A stretch of DNA of 64,000 nucleotides from Toxotes chatareus (GCA_016801885.1 CM028905.1:15696256-15760255); one strand, 5' to 3'. Numbered from the stretch's first letter, positions 32,938 to 46,358 are shown. Translations and numbers: made by a program. The notes: generated by a model not told the origin, from the letters alone.

Positions 32938-33263
32938 GTGAAACACAGTGCAGGGGCTAAACAGATGCACACTGACAGACTGCATGAAAATATTTGCCTG
33001 AGTAAATACACACTCCGTATTCTGTTACTGCTGACAGTACAGGACTGTGTTTGTCTATTTCACCTTAAGCTACAGGGGGAATTGTTGTCTCACCGACAAC
33101 AACTGACTGAGCTTTGACTGAGCTTTAATCAGACACACAGAGGTTCAAACACGCGCACAGAGAAACACAACTAAGCAGAAAGTCAACAGTGACATGGATA
33201 ACAAACAGTCCTTTCACTATGTCAAAATTCTCAAAGTGAGAACTGTATATCAAAGTCAGAAGC

Positions 33264-33284
33264 CCCCCCCCCCCCTTTTTTTTT
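33264..33284 (+). repeat. Poly-C / poly-T run
   Basis: About 12 C followed by about 9 T. Confidence 0.9.
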
Positions 33285-33402
33285 AGTGTGTTTATGTCTT
33301 TGTAGAGATGAAAAAGAAGAGAAATAAGCAACCTAATTTCTCTCCAAACAATTTCCAGACAGCCTAAATGCCACAGTCTAGAGGAGAAATGGCTGCAGAT
33401 GC

Positions 33403-33424
33403 CAAAAAAAAAAAAAAAAAAAAA
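33403..33424 (+). repeat. Poly-A run
   Basis: About 22 A residues. Confidence 0.93.
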
Positions 33425-33507
33425 GATATTTGTGCCAAAATATCCATCATATTTTCAGAAAAAAATGCAGCAATAAAAGACTGCTAGGTTGGAAAAAGGT
33501 AAGGTAA

Positions 33508-33527
33508 AACAACAACAACAACAACAA
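33508..33527 (+). repeat. (CAA)n microsatellite
   Basis: About six CAA/ACA units. Confidence 0.92.
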
Positions 33528-34222
33528 AGAGTAGTGTGGTGATGGGAGGAGGCAGCTGATAGCGGAAGCTAAATGTAAAAATGAAACTTAGTCATATTTC
33601 ACCATTAGATGAACCGACAGCATCGTGCTGCAGGAAACACACACTGACACACACAGAACAGAAGTGAGGTGTCAGGTGAGTCCTAGTGGGAAAGCTTGGT
33701 GGTATAATGTCACAGTGTGAAGGTGCTGCTGCTGGACTCAGACCAGACCTGGACTCTATGTAAGACCTGAAACGGAACTGATTTAGCCAACAAACAAATC
33801 AGGATGCTCACAGCAGAGTCTAGAAAACACCTTGTCATGACAGTTGAAGTGTGTACTTTTTCAGTATTTAGAAATGAAGCAACTTGCTGGAAACCAGTCA
33901 AAATACTGTTTAAAGTTAACTTTGTATGCACCACTTGTTCATGCATCATGCGCCTGTATAATCCTACCAGTTCTGACCATCTAACATGACATGACACAGC
34001 TTGCACATGGGCATTTTGAATAATCCTGAAAAGACTGATGCTGTCTCAGACAACTTCTAGATTTCATTTAACAATAAAATGTAATTATGTTGCAATCTGT
34101 TGCTTGCACAAAGGACCTGTGGGGTTGTTTTGTGTGGGTTGGTCTCCTATGCTGAGTTTCAGTTCATAATTTAGATGTCTGACCCTTTAATTTACTGTTC
34201 TTGTTCACTCTCAACACCAAAA
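33528..34222. other. Unassigned noncoding sequence
   Basis: No gene supported; the 98-codon minus frame at 33710-34006 has no recognised domain. Confidence 0.4.
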
Positions 34223-34625
34223 TGTCATGATCTGCCCCTCTGAGTGACACATTAATTATTTCCTGTTTTACTTTGAAGGTACTTCTTCCTTGCATGTCAG
34301 TTCTGATTTTACTTCCTGTCTTTGTTCTTTTTCCCGCCTTTGTGGTTGTCTGCCCCGCCCTGATTTGTGTCACCTGTTCCCAGGTGTATTTAAGTCTCTG
34401 TGTTCCCTTTGCTTCCGGTCAGTTCCTCCCCCCTGTGGATTTGCCTCCTACATTGTTCTGTCCCTGGTCCGATTCCTTAGTTTCCCTTGTGTTTATGTTC
34501 CTGTTATCTAAGCACTTGGATTCCTGTTCATTCCTCCTGCATAATTGTAAGTTTCTGTTATTCATTGAAGAGTTGTTTCATTCATCTAGCCTACCTCTGC
34601 ATGTGTCTGCATTCAGGTCCAGAAA
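34223..34625 (+). mobile_element. Second copy of the solo-LTR family, 3'-truncated
   Basis: Starts TGTCATGATCTGCCCC and follows the copy at 21925 through CTTCCTGTCTTTGTTC, TGTGGTTGTCTGCCCCGCCC (GC box at about 34352), CACCTGTTCCCAG and GTGTATTTAAGTCTCTGTG (TATA-like, about 34384). The match fades after CTGCATTCAGGTCC (34622), where the first copy has GCGTTTGGGTCC, so the last 20-30 bases and the right-hand duplication are missing. It is more diverged than the first copy. Confidence 0.75.
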
Positions 34626-35617
34626 ATGGAACCACAACACAAAAGTTTTTGGAGACAAAACCAGACTTCAGGGAGAGTGGATATTATTCTTACATTTATC
34701 AGGTGGACACAGATGCACCTCCAAGTAAATGTTAGCAGAAAATGTCATGGCAGTCCATCCTGGAACTGTCTGGACCACAGGTCCGTGGAGCTATGGCACA
34801 GCATGGCTAATAAACAATCATGTGTTTGTAGCCAGACCTATATTTATGGCAATCAAATGAAACACACTGATTCTCAGCAATTTACAGATGAGTTTAATAT
34901 CTTTGTATTGATAAAATGTGATTTGTATGGAATCACATTTTCTGGAAAACGTTAATGCCAGTGCTTGTTGTTGAACATATTTGTTGTTGAACAGTGTTTG
35001 AACAATGATCTCCATCTGTGTAGGTCAAGCTGTTGTCTCTCTCTCTGACACACTAACAGACACACACTACACAGCGCCACTTCTCCTTCCTTCCTGTTTT
35101 TTTTTTCCCCTCTCAGCTGTAGACTGAAGGAAGCCTGCTGATGAAAGACGGCAGTGTTGACCTTCATGTTGACATGACTCGCTGTGTGTTCCCCACAACC
35201 CTCCACTTTGTCTCTTTCTCTCAGGCCCAGACCTTTAAACCAGACAGGAGACCAGGCTCTAGCCCGAAACAGGCCTTAAATCATACTGTAAAATGAATCT
35301 GAAGTAGCGGGACTGACAAACCCCAAACTAGATTTGAAAACGTTAATCCTCTGTTTCTGTGTATCTTGTAAAGGCTATTTAATAAATGTAATCACTGCTT
35401 TCAGAGAGGTCACTCAACTCTTCTCGGCTTCAAGTTTGGATGAAAGGACAATATTTTCAATCTGCAGCAGCTCCACGCATTGACAGAACTTATTAGTCAG
35501 AAAAATACACTGTAGAAATGTTTACTGAGTTTACAGTGGAAAAAATGTGAAGTTGTCACTTTTCCTGTGTTTGTGTGCAACAAGTGCGTGTGCTATGTCA
35601 CAACCATGATATTTTTA
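34626..35617. other. Unassigned noncoding sequence
   Basis: No gene supported. Confidence 0.4.
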
Positions 35618-35650
35618 ATCACTATATAAATGCAGTCCATTTACCATTTG
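35618..35650 (+). mobile_element. Fragment of the CAGTCCATTTACCAT repeat
   Basis: CACTATATAAATGCAGTCCA with TTTACCATTT matches the right end of the element at 13815-14009. Confidence 0.6.
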
Positions 35651-38192
35651 TAACGTTCAGTTTTATTTTTTATTTTTTCCTTTTTATGGTCATCTAGTAC
35701 CAGAAGTGTTATTGTCAATAAAACTTAAGCATAACTGAATAAGTGTTCATTTAAAAATGTCTCTCTCTTTCTCTCAGCTCACCCCTCCCTGTGCTGTGTT
35801 TGACTTGGCGGTCGCCTTAAATCTGCCTCCACCAGCTACCTCTGCCTGAAAACTTCACCTGCCTGATCTCTGCGCAGTTTGCTGTCTGAGGCCTACCAAA
35901 GCTCCAGTGGACCTCATGCCGCCAAGCTGAGTTGCTTGATGGATCCCTGTCTGAGCTGCACAGTTGTCCTGCTGTCATCCATCACCACATGCTGCCACAG
36001 GTACTGTCCGTGCATTATATTATGTCGTGGGGTGCTCTCGTCTTCTTACCAGAAATGATCTAGCTCACTTCTTCAAGTAGTTTCATCCCTAAACCGTCAT
36101 AGGTATCATCTTTTATTACAAGGTTCTCTTTGCCAGTATCCCCGTTTGAACATTCCTCACATTCCTCACATTTATCTTTCCTCTCTGTCCTGTATATGTG
36201 TAAATATTGGAAATAAGTGACCATATATCTGAGGGAAATTGTCCCAGCTCTTTTGTGTGTGTAAGCCATTCAATCCCTGAAGTTTCCATGAACTAGGAGT
36301 GACTTTATATCTCTGTTTCATAGTTGTGTTGTGTTACCATCATTATCCACGTCTTTAAAACTGTGAATGTGTTGGATACAAGCCTGTTCACCATCCCCAT
36401 CACATCCATGCGACTTATGTTGTACAACACTATTGGACAGGATAATATGTTTCCAGAGAACATACATCAGACACTACTGCTCCACACAACGCATTTAGCA
36501 AATCTATTTAGTATAATAAGAAAGTAATTTTCAGAGGACAGACTGTGGAATAAATGTGTTTGGTGTAAAAATAGAAGCACAGACATATGTAGATATGTAA
36601 AGAACAAAGCATGTAGACACATGTATGCAATTTACTGTCTGCCAGTGGGAAGAGTAAGTGGATGGAATGATACATTATTGTCACTTGTGTCATTTTGTGT
36701 TTCTTAAAATTACCTCCAGTAAATGGGTACAAGGCTGTTGAGGAGCTTGGAAGTGGTGAATCTGAACAAAGAAATGACTGCATATGTGTTTGTGTGTGTG
36801 TGTGTGTGTTACGGCAGAAAAAGACAGAGATGGAACAGAAAGCTGGAAAACAAGGAAGATAGACAGGGTCTGATTGAAAGGTGTCAGTGACAGCAGATGA
36901 ATGGATGAATGGATGACGGCTGTCATGTCTCCGTGGGTAGAAAAGATACAGTATCTCTCCTCTCACTCTCTCTTTGTGTGTCTGTGTGTGGGGCTGAGGT
37001 GAATGAGACACAGAGGACAGACAGTGTACGGTATATAAACAGCACTGAACTCTGCAGGAATACACAACAAATGTTCCTTAATTACTTTAAATGAAAAATT
37101 AATTAATAACTGGGCTCCTGATTAGATAAACTTTTAAATGAGATGTACAGAGGAGGAAAGCAGTGGACAGACAGGGATACAGATAAACATGATTAATGAG
37201 GACACGCTTGTAGCTTCGTGTCTAAGGTGTCTTGTGAGGGACATATTGGGGAATGATTTTCTAATGAGACAGTGCGGGTCACGGAGGTTGTTTGGAGGTA
37301 AAGAGACAGAAAAGTCTTGATTAGAATAAATGACCACAGGGGTAGTTTATTAATAAAGAAATACACCATCGCTGCAGCACTACTTTCCAAGCTGAGGTGT
37401 GAAACTGTGTGTGTACATGTGTGGTTCATTGTTTATCAGCTCTGCAACTGAAAAGCTCTCTGGCTATCTACTGATTAAGAAATGATACACTCTACAAATA
37501 TTGTACACAGAGTATTATAGAAATAATAGTACTACTTCCTTGCATCACAGCAGCAGTGGAGGGGCAGTAGAACCAGTAGTAGTGTTACTGGTAGTACTGG
37601 ATGAATTTTTTTTTGGTGTGACTGGAAGGAATAATTGACTCTAAGCCTCATAGCTATAGCAGCTATAGCATACACTGAGTGCCACTGGTTACCAACAAGC
37701 AGGAGAGGACGTTGGCCCTAAATGAACCCTGGTGGACCAACCACTAACTATTCACAACATGGCATTCAGGGATGTGGGTTATTATTCAGCGCTCACCACA
37801 GGGTTAACTCCTGATTTCCCTGCCATTCTGCAGCCTCCCACACTGTATTTCTATGTTTACCTCTGACAGGCTCGTAATAGAAATCCACCTTCCTGACATT
37901 TGGTGAACAATCAATTCAACCATGACAATCATGTAGCTATGACAGCAGTTATAGTAGTAGCAGTACTGGAGATTGTGACATGAAGGTCACATGGTTACAG
38001 GTTACAACATGAGGAGCATGCTGTGTGAAACCAGAAGAAAGAGAGCAACAAAATTCACGCTGGTCTTTTTGTCTGGACATCTTGAGGTCTTCCATCCAAA
38101 TATAGTGCAAATGTTGACTGATTTTACAGAAAATTGACAAAAGATGCAGATTAGAGCACATTTCCACCCACTTTCTGTCATATGGATATTAG
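35651..38192. other. Unassigned noncoding sequence
   Basis: Contains a (TG)n run at 36785-36810. A segment at 35778-36000 is bounded by TCTCTCTTTCTCTCAG and CAG|GTACTG like an exon but has stops in all frames. The 185-codon minus frame at 36508-37065 runs through the TG array and is not a gene. Confidence 0.4.
36785..36810 (+). repeat. (TG)n microsatellite
   Basis: About 12 units, one interruption at the left end. Confidence 0.93.
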
Positions 38193-38250
38193 TCAAAGTC
38201 AAAGTCTGCTTTATTGTCAAATGCTATATGTACAGGTCATACACAGGATT
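38193..38250 (-). mobile_element. Non-LTR 3' tail, (TTTGAC)n type
   Basis: On the minus strand TTGACAATAAAGCAGACTTT followed by GACTTTGACT gives AATAAA plus a TTTGAC hexamer tail, a familiar fish retrotransposon end distinct from the TGATTC and TTGAATC families elsewhere in the window. Confidence 0.65.
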
Positions 38251-39700
38251 TGAAATTGCAGGAGTTGGCTGTATCAAGATAAACAGTTGATGTTTCAACA
38301 TTAAAAAATGCTCAAACCATGAGAAACTACGAAACCACCAGACATTTTCTGTGGCTTTGGACAACACCTTAGGTGCTGTTCCCCAGCCAGAGCTGGCCCT
38401 GGCTTTTGGATCCATATTTAAAGCTGTTCTTTAGAGGCCATGTCAGATGTTGATATAAGGTGAACTGGTAACATCAGACCTTGAATTTCCCTGGTTGGTC
38501 AGTCTCTTTAGTCGTAGGAGCTGGGATGTGGCAGAGGCAGTCATGTGCTGGTTGGACAGGTCAGCTGTGTAAAGACTGACCTGCCAAAAGTGGGATTTTC
38601 TCTTATAATTCTGATGTAGGTGAAAAGTGTTGTGGGAGCTGCCAAACAGGACTGTACAACAAAGCAAGATTAATGGGTTATCCAGCTGTCTACAGGCTTG
38701 ACACAGATTTTCCGGTATCACGAAGCTGGCTCACTTTTAATACAGATCACCATGGTGACCTGTGCTGCATGGCTAACCCGCTCCAGAGCAGGTTAACTTC
38801 ACAGGATACTCTCTCATTCCATCACTGCAGCTCAGATTAACAATGGCATGCTTTGTGAGAATAATTGGAAATAAAGACTAAACCCTCTGATGTCTTTTAT
38901 CAGAAAAATAATCCACACACTATTAAATATTTCCCAGGGTTGTAAACACAACCTGCCAAATGAAGGCTGTTATTACTTTCATCCTCCTTGTCTCCTCTGA
39001 CTTTACTTTTGACTTTGTGCATCACATGTTCACATGACTGACATGGAGACCCCCAGGGTCAGAGAGATACTGATTGGCTTTATGTCTCCTGGCAACTTTC
39101 TTTATTATCCAGCTGAAGTCCCCGGAGATCATGAAGAAAGAACTGGGTGCAAGTGAGATCATGTATGTTTGTGTATGTGTGATTGGATTAGACAGAGTAG
39201 TATGTCTAAAAGCATCAACAGCAGCATCAGCAGTGTCATTAGTAGTTAGAGTGATCATCTGACCTCTGACCTGACCAACAGGACCCGTGAGCCTTCTGTC
39301 ACACCGCTGTAAACTGTGGAGGAACAGAACACGCTCTGCTTATCTGATTTGTGGTGGGATGTTTGGGAGTGATGGTCTGCTTTCCCTTATGCCTTCTTTG
39401 TTCTATTGTTTGCTGGCATGTTTATCAGATTGCATTGTGGGATAGGTGACAGAAAGACAAAGTTAAATGGGATGTTTTGATTGCTGTTTGTGGTGCTAAT
39501 GCGTTTTAGTCACTCCAAGAGTCTCCGTGGAAATGAAGTTAATGAGCACTCTTGTGTGTGAGAGGTGGATTAAAGTTATTACGTTGTGTTGCTATGAGTA
39601 ATACATGTTTGCTGGGGGCTGCATTTCTCTAAAAACATACCCCCCCCCCCTCGCTCCCACGACGGCCGCTATCTTCAGCCTGCTCCTTGTGGCTCTGTCT
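38251..39700. other. Unassigned noncoding sequence
   Basis: No gene supported; a 10-C run near 39642. Confidence 0.4.
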
Positions 39701-39719
39701 GTGTTGTGACACACACACA

Positions 39720-40450
39720 CTCACAGAAACAACTGCACACATACGAGTGAAATAACAACTGCAGAAAGCCGGCATTAAGTTTGGAGTACCAATTATCATC
39801 CCCGCCATCTGGACGAGTGGGACATGAAACAGCTCACTGGGAATAATGGTGAAAAATAACAGGTGATTTGCGGTGCTCGTATATATCTGGTTTCTTGGTA
39901 TCGGACCATTGTCAGAGGTTTTGAACAGGTACGGTCCATTATCCCCTCGCCAAAGCATCATTATATTCTTTAGATCTGAGAGCTCAGCAATTTCGCAAAT
40001 TTCTCTCTCGCTCTGATGAGAAGCTCTGTCTGATCAGAGCACACAATCACCTCTTCACACAGTTTTGATGTGAGGCTATTTCATTAATCTGCTGTATCTT
40101 CATATTGTACTTCACCTGCACTGCCTTTGGTTTGCTTAATGAGCTGGATTTATTATTTCGCGCCTCCTCGCCCGGTCGGTCTAATGATGCAGTCAAAGCT
40201 GATCAATCAGCACACTTTTTAAGAGGATTTTTGATGGAACACAGCAGCTCTGAAGAAGCTGCCATATTTTGCACTTTGAGCCACTGAGGTTCAGCTTTCA
40301 GGCCAAAACACATCCTTGTCGTTATCAAGCTTCAGTGAGCGGGATACTAGGTGATGAAGGTGCCTCTCTAATTTTAATTCCAATCGAAGAACGGCTCCAG
40401 GTGTGTATGACTCTACGGTGCTGCAAATAACCCTTTAATGAGGTGGTGAA
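39720..40450. promoter_or_regulatory. Candidate conserved noncoding block
   Basis: About 700 bp without microsatellites or recognisable repeats and with dense, varied motifs: TACCAATTATCATC, GTCTAATGATGCAG, GCTGATCAATCAGC (palindromic core TGATCA), TCTAATTTTAATTCC and CCTTTAATGAGG. The mix of ATTA and TAAT cores with GC-rich spacers is like vertebrate developmental enhancers. It is a visual call without alignment. Confidence 0.28.
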
Positions 40451-42454
40451 TGAGTTGTTCAGATTTAAAGCATTCAGTAGCAAAAGAACTTTTCAAGAAC
40501 CGGTCTGGATCATTTACCAGGTTTTCTTAAAGAACTAAAATAAAATAAAAAAAGATCAAAGACATTAATTAATATTACAGAATCCCATGGCCTGACCGAA
40601 AACCCTTGGAGAGGCCTCTTCTCTTCACAGCAGCAGCAGGGAGCGATGGAGCCGCAGGGGTGATCGTGTGAAGTGTGAAGCCAACATTTCTATTTAAACG
40701 TGTGAGTGTGTGTTAGGCAGGGAGTTAGTCTCTGTCGAGACCCAGCAGCAAAGGAGTGGGAGGAGATGGGTGAAGCCGCAGGGTTGATCCAGGAACCCCC
40801 CCCCCAGAGAGAGCAGCTTCTTTACTATCTATCAGCCCCTGGTGGCAGCTCTCCTGTGGGGTGAAAGCTGAGCTGTGGAGCTACCTCACCGCCTGCAGGA
40901 CCACCACCACCACTACCACCTGCTAAGAAGAATCAGACAGCCAGAGGACAAATGTGAAGAGGGAGAGCAGGAGGATTTGCACTGCTCTATTTACATGTGA
41001 CTTGATGCGTGACAAAAACAATGAAACTGGCAGAAAGGAATGAAGTTAAACACCAATTTATAAAAGAGAATTATCTACCAGCAGAAAACCATTAACCTGA
41101 AATATGACCTGTGTGGATTTTCAGATAAAATGCACATCGTCTGTGGCGTCCTCTCTTTGTCTGGATGCTGCAACAGTGAGCTATCATTTACACATCTGTA
41201 TTCTCCACACACTCATTCCCCTGCTGAAATGGATTTTCATTATAGTTACTGTGGCGGTAAAAAAAAAAAAAACAGATAGAAAAGGAAACTGTTTTCCACA
41301 GTGAATTCTGGACTGTATTTGCAATTCAAAAGATGATTTATGTCGATAAACACTGCTTTGTTCTGTCAGTGGGGAATCACTGTCGTCAGTCACTTTGGAG
41401 ACCACTGCAAAGGGAAGGAAATCTCTGTACGATGCACACAACTAATTCAGCACTCATGAGTCAGCAGAGCGGGTCCTGCCTCACTCTGAAACTATATGGT
41501 CAAACAGAGGAGACACACATGGAGAAGAAGAGTCTCACAGAGCTCCAGGAGGACGTATTCATGTCCATCATAACAACATGGAAAACGTTTTGACCCAGGA
41601 GATGTGGAGTCTTCCAGAGAACAAGAGTTGAAAAATTGAACTGCTCTTGGATGTAAACTGCCAACTTTCTATTTCCTCTGACTTAAAGATGACTAGACCC
41701 TGCATTAAGTTCTTTACCGTTTCTTTTTTCTTTGTATTCCCTCCACTGTGGAGTGACTGAGGGTTGCAGCCCCGAAAATGTTATTATCACAATGAAGTTT
41801 TAACCAGGAGGGACTTTCAGCTGCTGGCTATTAGCCCTGCATTTCTCTACTCTTTACGGGCTATTTTTACCTTTTATTTTTTATTTTTTTCTTAGGTGTG
41901 GGGGGGGGGGAGGAGGAGGAGCACGGTTATTTATTTATTTTTCTGATTTCTTTGCACATTACATATATTACCTATTACAGAACATTTGATATTATAGGCA
42001 TTTGATTAATGATTGTTATTATTTATTTATTTTTAAGTATTGTATGTCCACAGCTTTAAATGATAAAATTTTTCTAACCTTGTGGATATTAGGAGCAATT
42101 GAAAGCAGAAATCACAGAGACTGTAGAGACCTGTGACACTGACTCAAGTGAAATTACTAAATTACTTTCAATGGGGGAAATAAGTTACCTCACTAACCCC
42201 ATAATCTAGCTTCGTAGTTATACTCTCTAACAGGTCTCATCCACATTTTACATTGGATATAATTTTGTTGTAAGATTCATTGTTGTAGAGCAAACAATGA
42301 AGAGGGTAAACTATGGTTGTGCTATAGTGTTAGAGTTGAATAATTACATGAACAGCATTTATGTCTTGAGGTGCACTCCACTATCTAGGTCCATGAAGAG
42401 ACACACACACCTATTCTATTATATTATAACAGTCTATAGGGTTACAGCGTTCTG
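40451..42454. other. Unassigned noncoding sequence
   Basis: Short A run at 41260-41272, poly-G at 41900-41910, T-rich AT stretches 41870-42050. No gene supported. Confidence 0.4.
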
Positions 42455-42605
42455 TATGAGGTGTATTCCAGTAGATCAGCGAGAAGAGCTTTGCAATAGT
42501 CGAGGCGTGACATGACTGCTGACTGCAGGAGGAGCTGGGTGGCTTCTCTTGTCAGGAAGGGGCAGGTCCTCCTCACACGGCTCAGGAAGTACCTGCAGAA
42601 AATGA
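42455..42605 (-). pseudogene. L2-like non-LTR RT fragment
   Basis: The minus strand reads RVRRTCPFLTREATQLLLQS, then AVMSRLDYCKALLADL. This matches the conserved block of fish L2-type RTs just after the catalytic palm, usually RRIRPFLT...ATQLLVQALVISRLDYCNSLLAGLP. Beyond LADL the frame degenerates. Upstream catalytic motifs and the 3' tail are absent, so this is an isolated truncated copy. It is not contiguous with the other RT pieces in the window. Confidence 0.8.
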
Positions 42606-44499
42606 CAGGAGGAGGAGAGAGGAGAGAAAGCACGAAACCACGGGAGAGAGAAGAAGTAGGGTTAGTTACGTGTTGATGTGGTATGAATGGGTACAGATGG
42701 GGAGGTAGAGCAATAGAGAGGAGCTTGGTGCATCATGGGAAGTCCCCCAGCAGTCTGGGACTTTAGCAGCATAACTAGGGACTCTAACTATATATGTATA
42801 TAAAACAGAGATTTTTTTTTTTTTTTACTAGCACTGCACCTACAGGGAATATACAGTATTTTTCAGTATAGGGTGCATGTGTGTGTGTGTGCGTGCGTGC
42901 GTGCACACATATATGATTGTACTTATACCTTTGTAAGGACCAGTTTTAGTTATGGATCCTATAGTTCAATCTTTAGCTAAGTCAAGCTGCTTTCACACAT
43001 GCACTGCAGCGCTGAACTTATCTAGACATCACCCAGAGGAGCTGTATGTGAGAACGCAAATGTCTGAATCAGTTGGACTGCACATTAAACAGACTTTACC
43101 CTGCCAGCTCCATACTACAAAGTCTATGTAACGTCCAATTTAGCGGATGTGTGAATAGAGCAGGTCATTGCCCAGAAAATTCCCAGGGAGCGGGTAGATG
43201 TGTTGATGACATTTCTATCCTGCCTGCACCGCTCTACACCAGAGCCACCTCTCACCTGAACCACACTGAGTGTTCCAGTAGGTGAGGACGCATCTGACAC
43301 GCATGATCAATGGTTGTGTGCTGCGTGTGTGACATGTCTGGAGTTCATATGTGGGAACAGCTTCACGGTAATCTCCTCAAAACAGTACCCTCCCCCTGGG
43401 ATTTCACCTGGTCCTCCTGATTACCTTTCAGACAGTGCGAGGCACTATTACATTTCCCATGTATTCTGCAGGGAAATGCACTTGTTAGCGTATGGACAGG
43501 AAAACAATGATATAAAAACACTTTGCTGTTAAATTTCTTTTTTCAAGAAATGTTACTCAAGTGGAAGGAAAATGTTCTCAGATTAAAGTACAAAGCAAGT
43601 CAGTTAAAATGTTACTGACTTACATTTTTATAGGGGGAGGGATAAAAAAAAAAAAAAAATTCATGGTGATAATGTCAAAGCCATTTTAGAACATCATTAG
43701 GCTACAAGATAAAATGCACTGAAATATCAGTGCATACGTGCTGTTCCCAGGAGAGAACAGCACAGAGCCCTCATGTCCAAACCAACCAATATATTCCGTC
43801 TCTACACACAGGAACGTCAGTCATGTAAGTGCCACATGCAAATACACAATCACCTTCCTCAGCATCCTTTTTAGAATAAACCAGAGAAGAAGATATTTAA
43901 ACAAAAATGATGAATAAGTATGAATAATATATATGGGCACCAGCACTGGTGTTAATTATTTTGTATAAGTGTTAAGCTTTAGTTTAAGTGACAAAAGCTT
44001 TCTCCTTGTCCCGCCTACTTGCCTTTAACATGTTACCACACTAAACTGTCAGCCGTGTAAATGGAGGAATGGGAACCTGAAATAGCGCAGCTATGTCACC
44101 TCCGTGCCATGTGACACATTCTTAGCTTTGAACAGGCCAGGTAGTGAATGACTGCATCAAGTTTTCTCCCCTTAGGGCTTCAGCACTCACTGCTGAGACT
44201 CCGACAGATTCGCTGACTCTGCACTTCCTTGTACACATGAGCTGCAGCAGGCACGCCGAAGCTCGGCACTTTCAGGACTTGCAGGATTGGTTCATGTACC
44301 AAAATCAGGCAAGCGGACTCGGCCTGTTGTCCTGTGGATCTTACACCTGATTCCTGCTGCCTGTTACACAACCTTTAGGGCTTGTTAGTGCACTGTGACT
44401 GAACACAGGGTGTTCGAATTAGACCAGTTCTCTCAGTGTTTGACTGAAAAGCTAAACCCTCTGACTGATGTAATTAAGTTCAATGATAAAATAATTGTT
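42606..44499. other. Unassigned noncoding sequence
   Basis: Segment 42980-43270 has the look of a dispersed repeat (CTTTCACACATGCACTG start) but I cannot place it. TG/CG run at 42879-42905; A run at 43646-43660. No gene supported. Confidence 0.4.
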
Positions 44500-44640
44500 A
44501 AATTATCCAGATTGAAGCTATTGTGTTTGTGTTAGATTAATGACAGCTGTAATCGTTTCACATGAATTACATTATGAATTGCAAGCTAATAAGCTGTTAA
44601 TGGTGCAGCAGTGTCTCAAAGTGACCACAGTGTATCTGCA
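44500..44640. promoter_or_regulatory. Candidate conserved noncoding element
   Basis: GATTAATGACAGCTGTAATC and TACATTATGAATTGCAAGC combine TAAT/ATTA cores with a CAGCTG E-box in repeat-free sequence. Visual call only. Confidence 0.2.
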
Positions 44641-45718
44641 GAAGGTTGATAAGCTTGGTCTTTACCAATGAATCAATTTACAGCAGCACGTCTTCATTTA
44701 AACCTCACACAAGCTTGATTTCTACACAGGGAGTTTGACATTAGGTTTGTACTGTGGAGTCTACACTCAATTACACATGACAGCTATTCCGTTTTCATAC
44801 AAAACAATGAATCTTTTGAAACCGAGTTACTGGAGAGAATAGCTGAATATTCAAAGTTTTATTAAAATGAACATTCAGGAAATTGTTTCTCTCTTCCTCG
44901 AATCATTCATTACCTTGACTGCACAATTTCTGAGAAGTGAGGAGCTGCAGGGTTGTCATTTCCATTCATGCTGCTCATGTTAACAGGTGTTGTTAACAGA
45001 GGTGAATTGTGGGAGTCATTTCCAATGTGAGATCAAAAGCCAAAGGTTCTCTCATACCACAAAATATAATTTGAACAGATTCCTCATATAACACAGTTAG
45101 AGTTGGTTGGTGGTGAAGATTGATAGGAGAAAAACAGTATAAGTATATTTCAAGTCTTACAGCTGTTTGAAGGTGATGGGATGGGAATGGGAGTCTTCCA
45201 GTTTGGTGGAATGTCATGTTTTCGTGTAATTTACTTTAAAATATAGGTTTGGCAGTTTTCCCATGGATCAAACCTCTTTTGTTTTATTCTTTTTTTTAGA
45301 GGAGCGATAGAGTTGAGTGTCAGTCGATGGTCCGTCTGGGAGTTAGCAGCACAGGAGTCCTCCGTTATATGGAGGCATGACCCTGAATTAAGTGCTGATG
45401 GGATCAGTGCCTAGTGGTGTGGTCCAAGTGATCGGAATTCAGAAGTAATTAAACAGTGGTCTGATAGAAGAGGATTCTGTGGGAAGAGGGTGGAGGGTGT
45501 GCTTTAAACAGTGAGTGGGTTTATTTACGCTCTGAGAGAAGCCAGCTGAGTCTAATGATGACATAAAGGCAGAGATAAGGCTCATTATCAACATCCACAT
45601 TAATATTAAAATCACCTGCTCTGATGACTTTATCTGTATTCAAGGACTAAACCTGATAAAAAAAACTCAGAGTACAGTCCAGGAGCGTGGTACACTATAA
45701 CAAACAGAACTGGCTGTA
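44641..45718. other. Unassigned noncoding sequence
   Basis: No gene or element ends supported. Confidence 0.4.
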
Positions 45719-45739
45719 GTGTGTGTGTGTGTGTGTGTG
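45719..45739 (+). repeat. (GT)10 microsatellite
   Basis: Uninterrupted. Confidence 0.95.
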
Positions 45740-45980
45740 ATGGACTTGAGTCGAACACGGCTGCAGCTCCACCTCCTCGCTGTTGCCTCGAGGCAAGTCA
45801 AGCCCCGTTTTATGTCTGTGGCACCGAATCAGAACAGAGGTTCTTCCCAGGGCACGTTTCATAATGAGGGGTGTGGATTCATTTAGACTCACACAGTCTT
45901 CATGTCACAGCCAGACACAGCTTAGGTGTAATGACTGTATGTTTGACAGAAAGAGGAGACTGAGTCAGACCACTAACAGC

Positions 45981-45982
<2 letters not shown>

Positions 45983-46036
<54 letters not shown>
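45983..46036 (+). repeat. (TG)27 microsatellite
   Basis: Uninterrupted; one of the longest dinucleotide arrays in the window. Confidence 0.98.
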
Positions 46037-46043
<7 letters not shown>

Positions 46044-46358
46044 CAATAAAGAGCGAGAACAGTTGAGATATTTACTGAAATGAAATGAGGCCATCTTCTA
46101 TCGGGCACTAGTCCCAGAAAGTGATAGAGAAAACAGCCCTGCGGGGCCTGTTATTTGATTTGGATGACTTCATGGTCAGATATAACCTGATCAATTTGCT
46201 CTATCACTTTGCTCTCTCGGCTTTATGAAACCTGCATCTGCCCTCTCACTGCTCTTCATTCCTCCTCCTGTTCTTCTCACTCGCTTTCTATCTGTGGGAT
46301 GCTCACTTTATTTCAGTGGAGAGTCGGCCATGTTCCCTGAGAAAGAGGTGTGAGAGGG

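Noticed and set aside
32683..33117. The whole 144-codon plus-strand frame as a gene
   Set aside because: Its first part translates a poly-G run and its last part is unremarkable. Only the splice-bounded segment 32764-32937 was kept as an exon-like candidate.
35778..36000. Exon-like interval with TCTCTCTTTCTCTCAG acceptor and CAG|GTACTG donor
   Set aside because: All three frames contain stops, so it cannot be an internal coding exon; a noncoding exon cannot be excluded.
36508..37065. Longest open frame in the window (185 codons, minus strand)
   Set aside because: It runs through a TG microsatellite, is rich in His/Thr/Ser/Pro runs, has no recognisable domain and no splice or promoter context.
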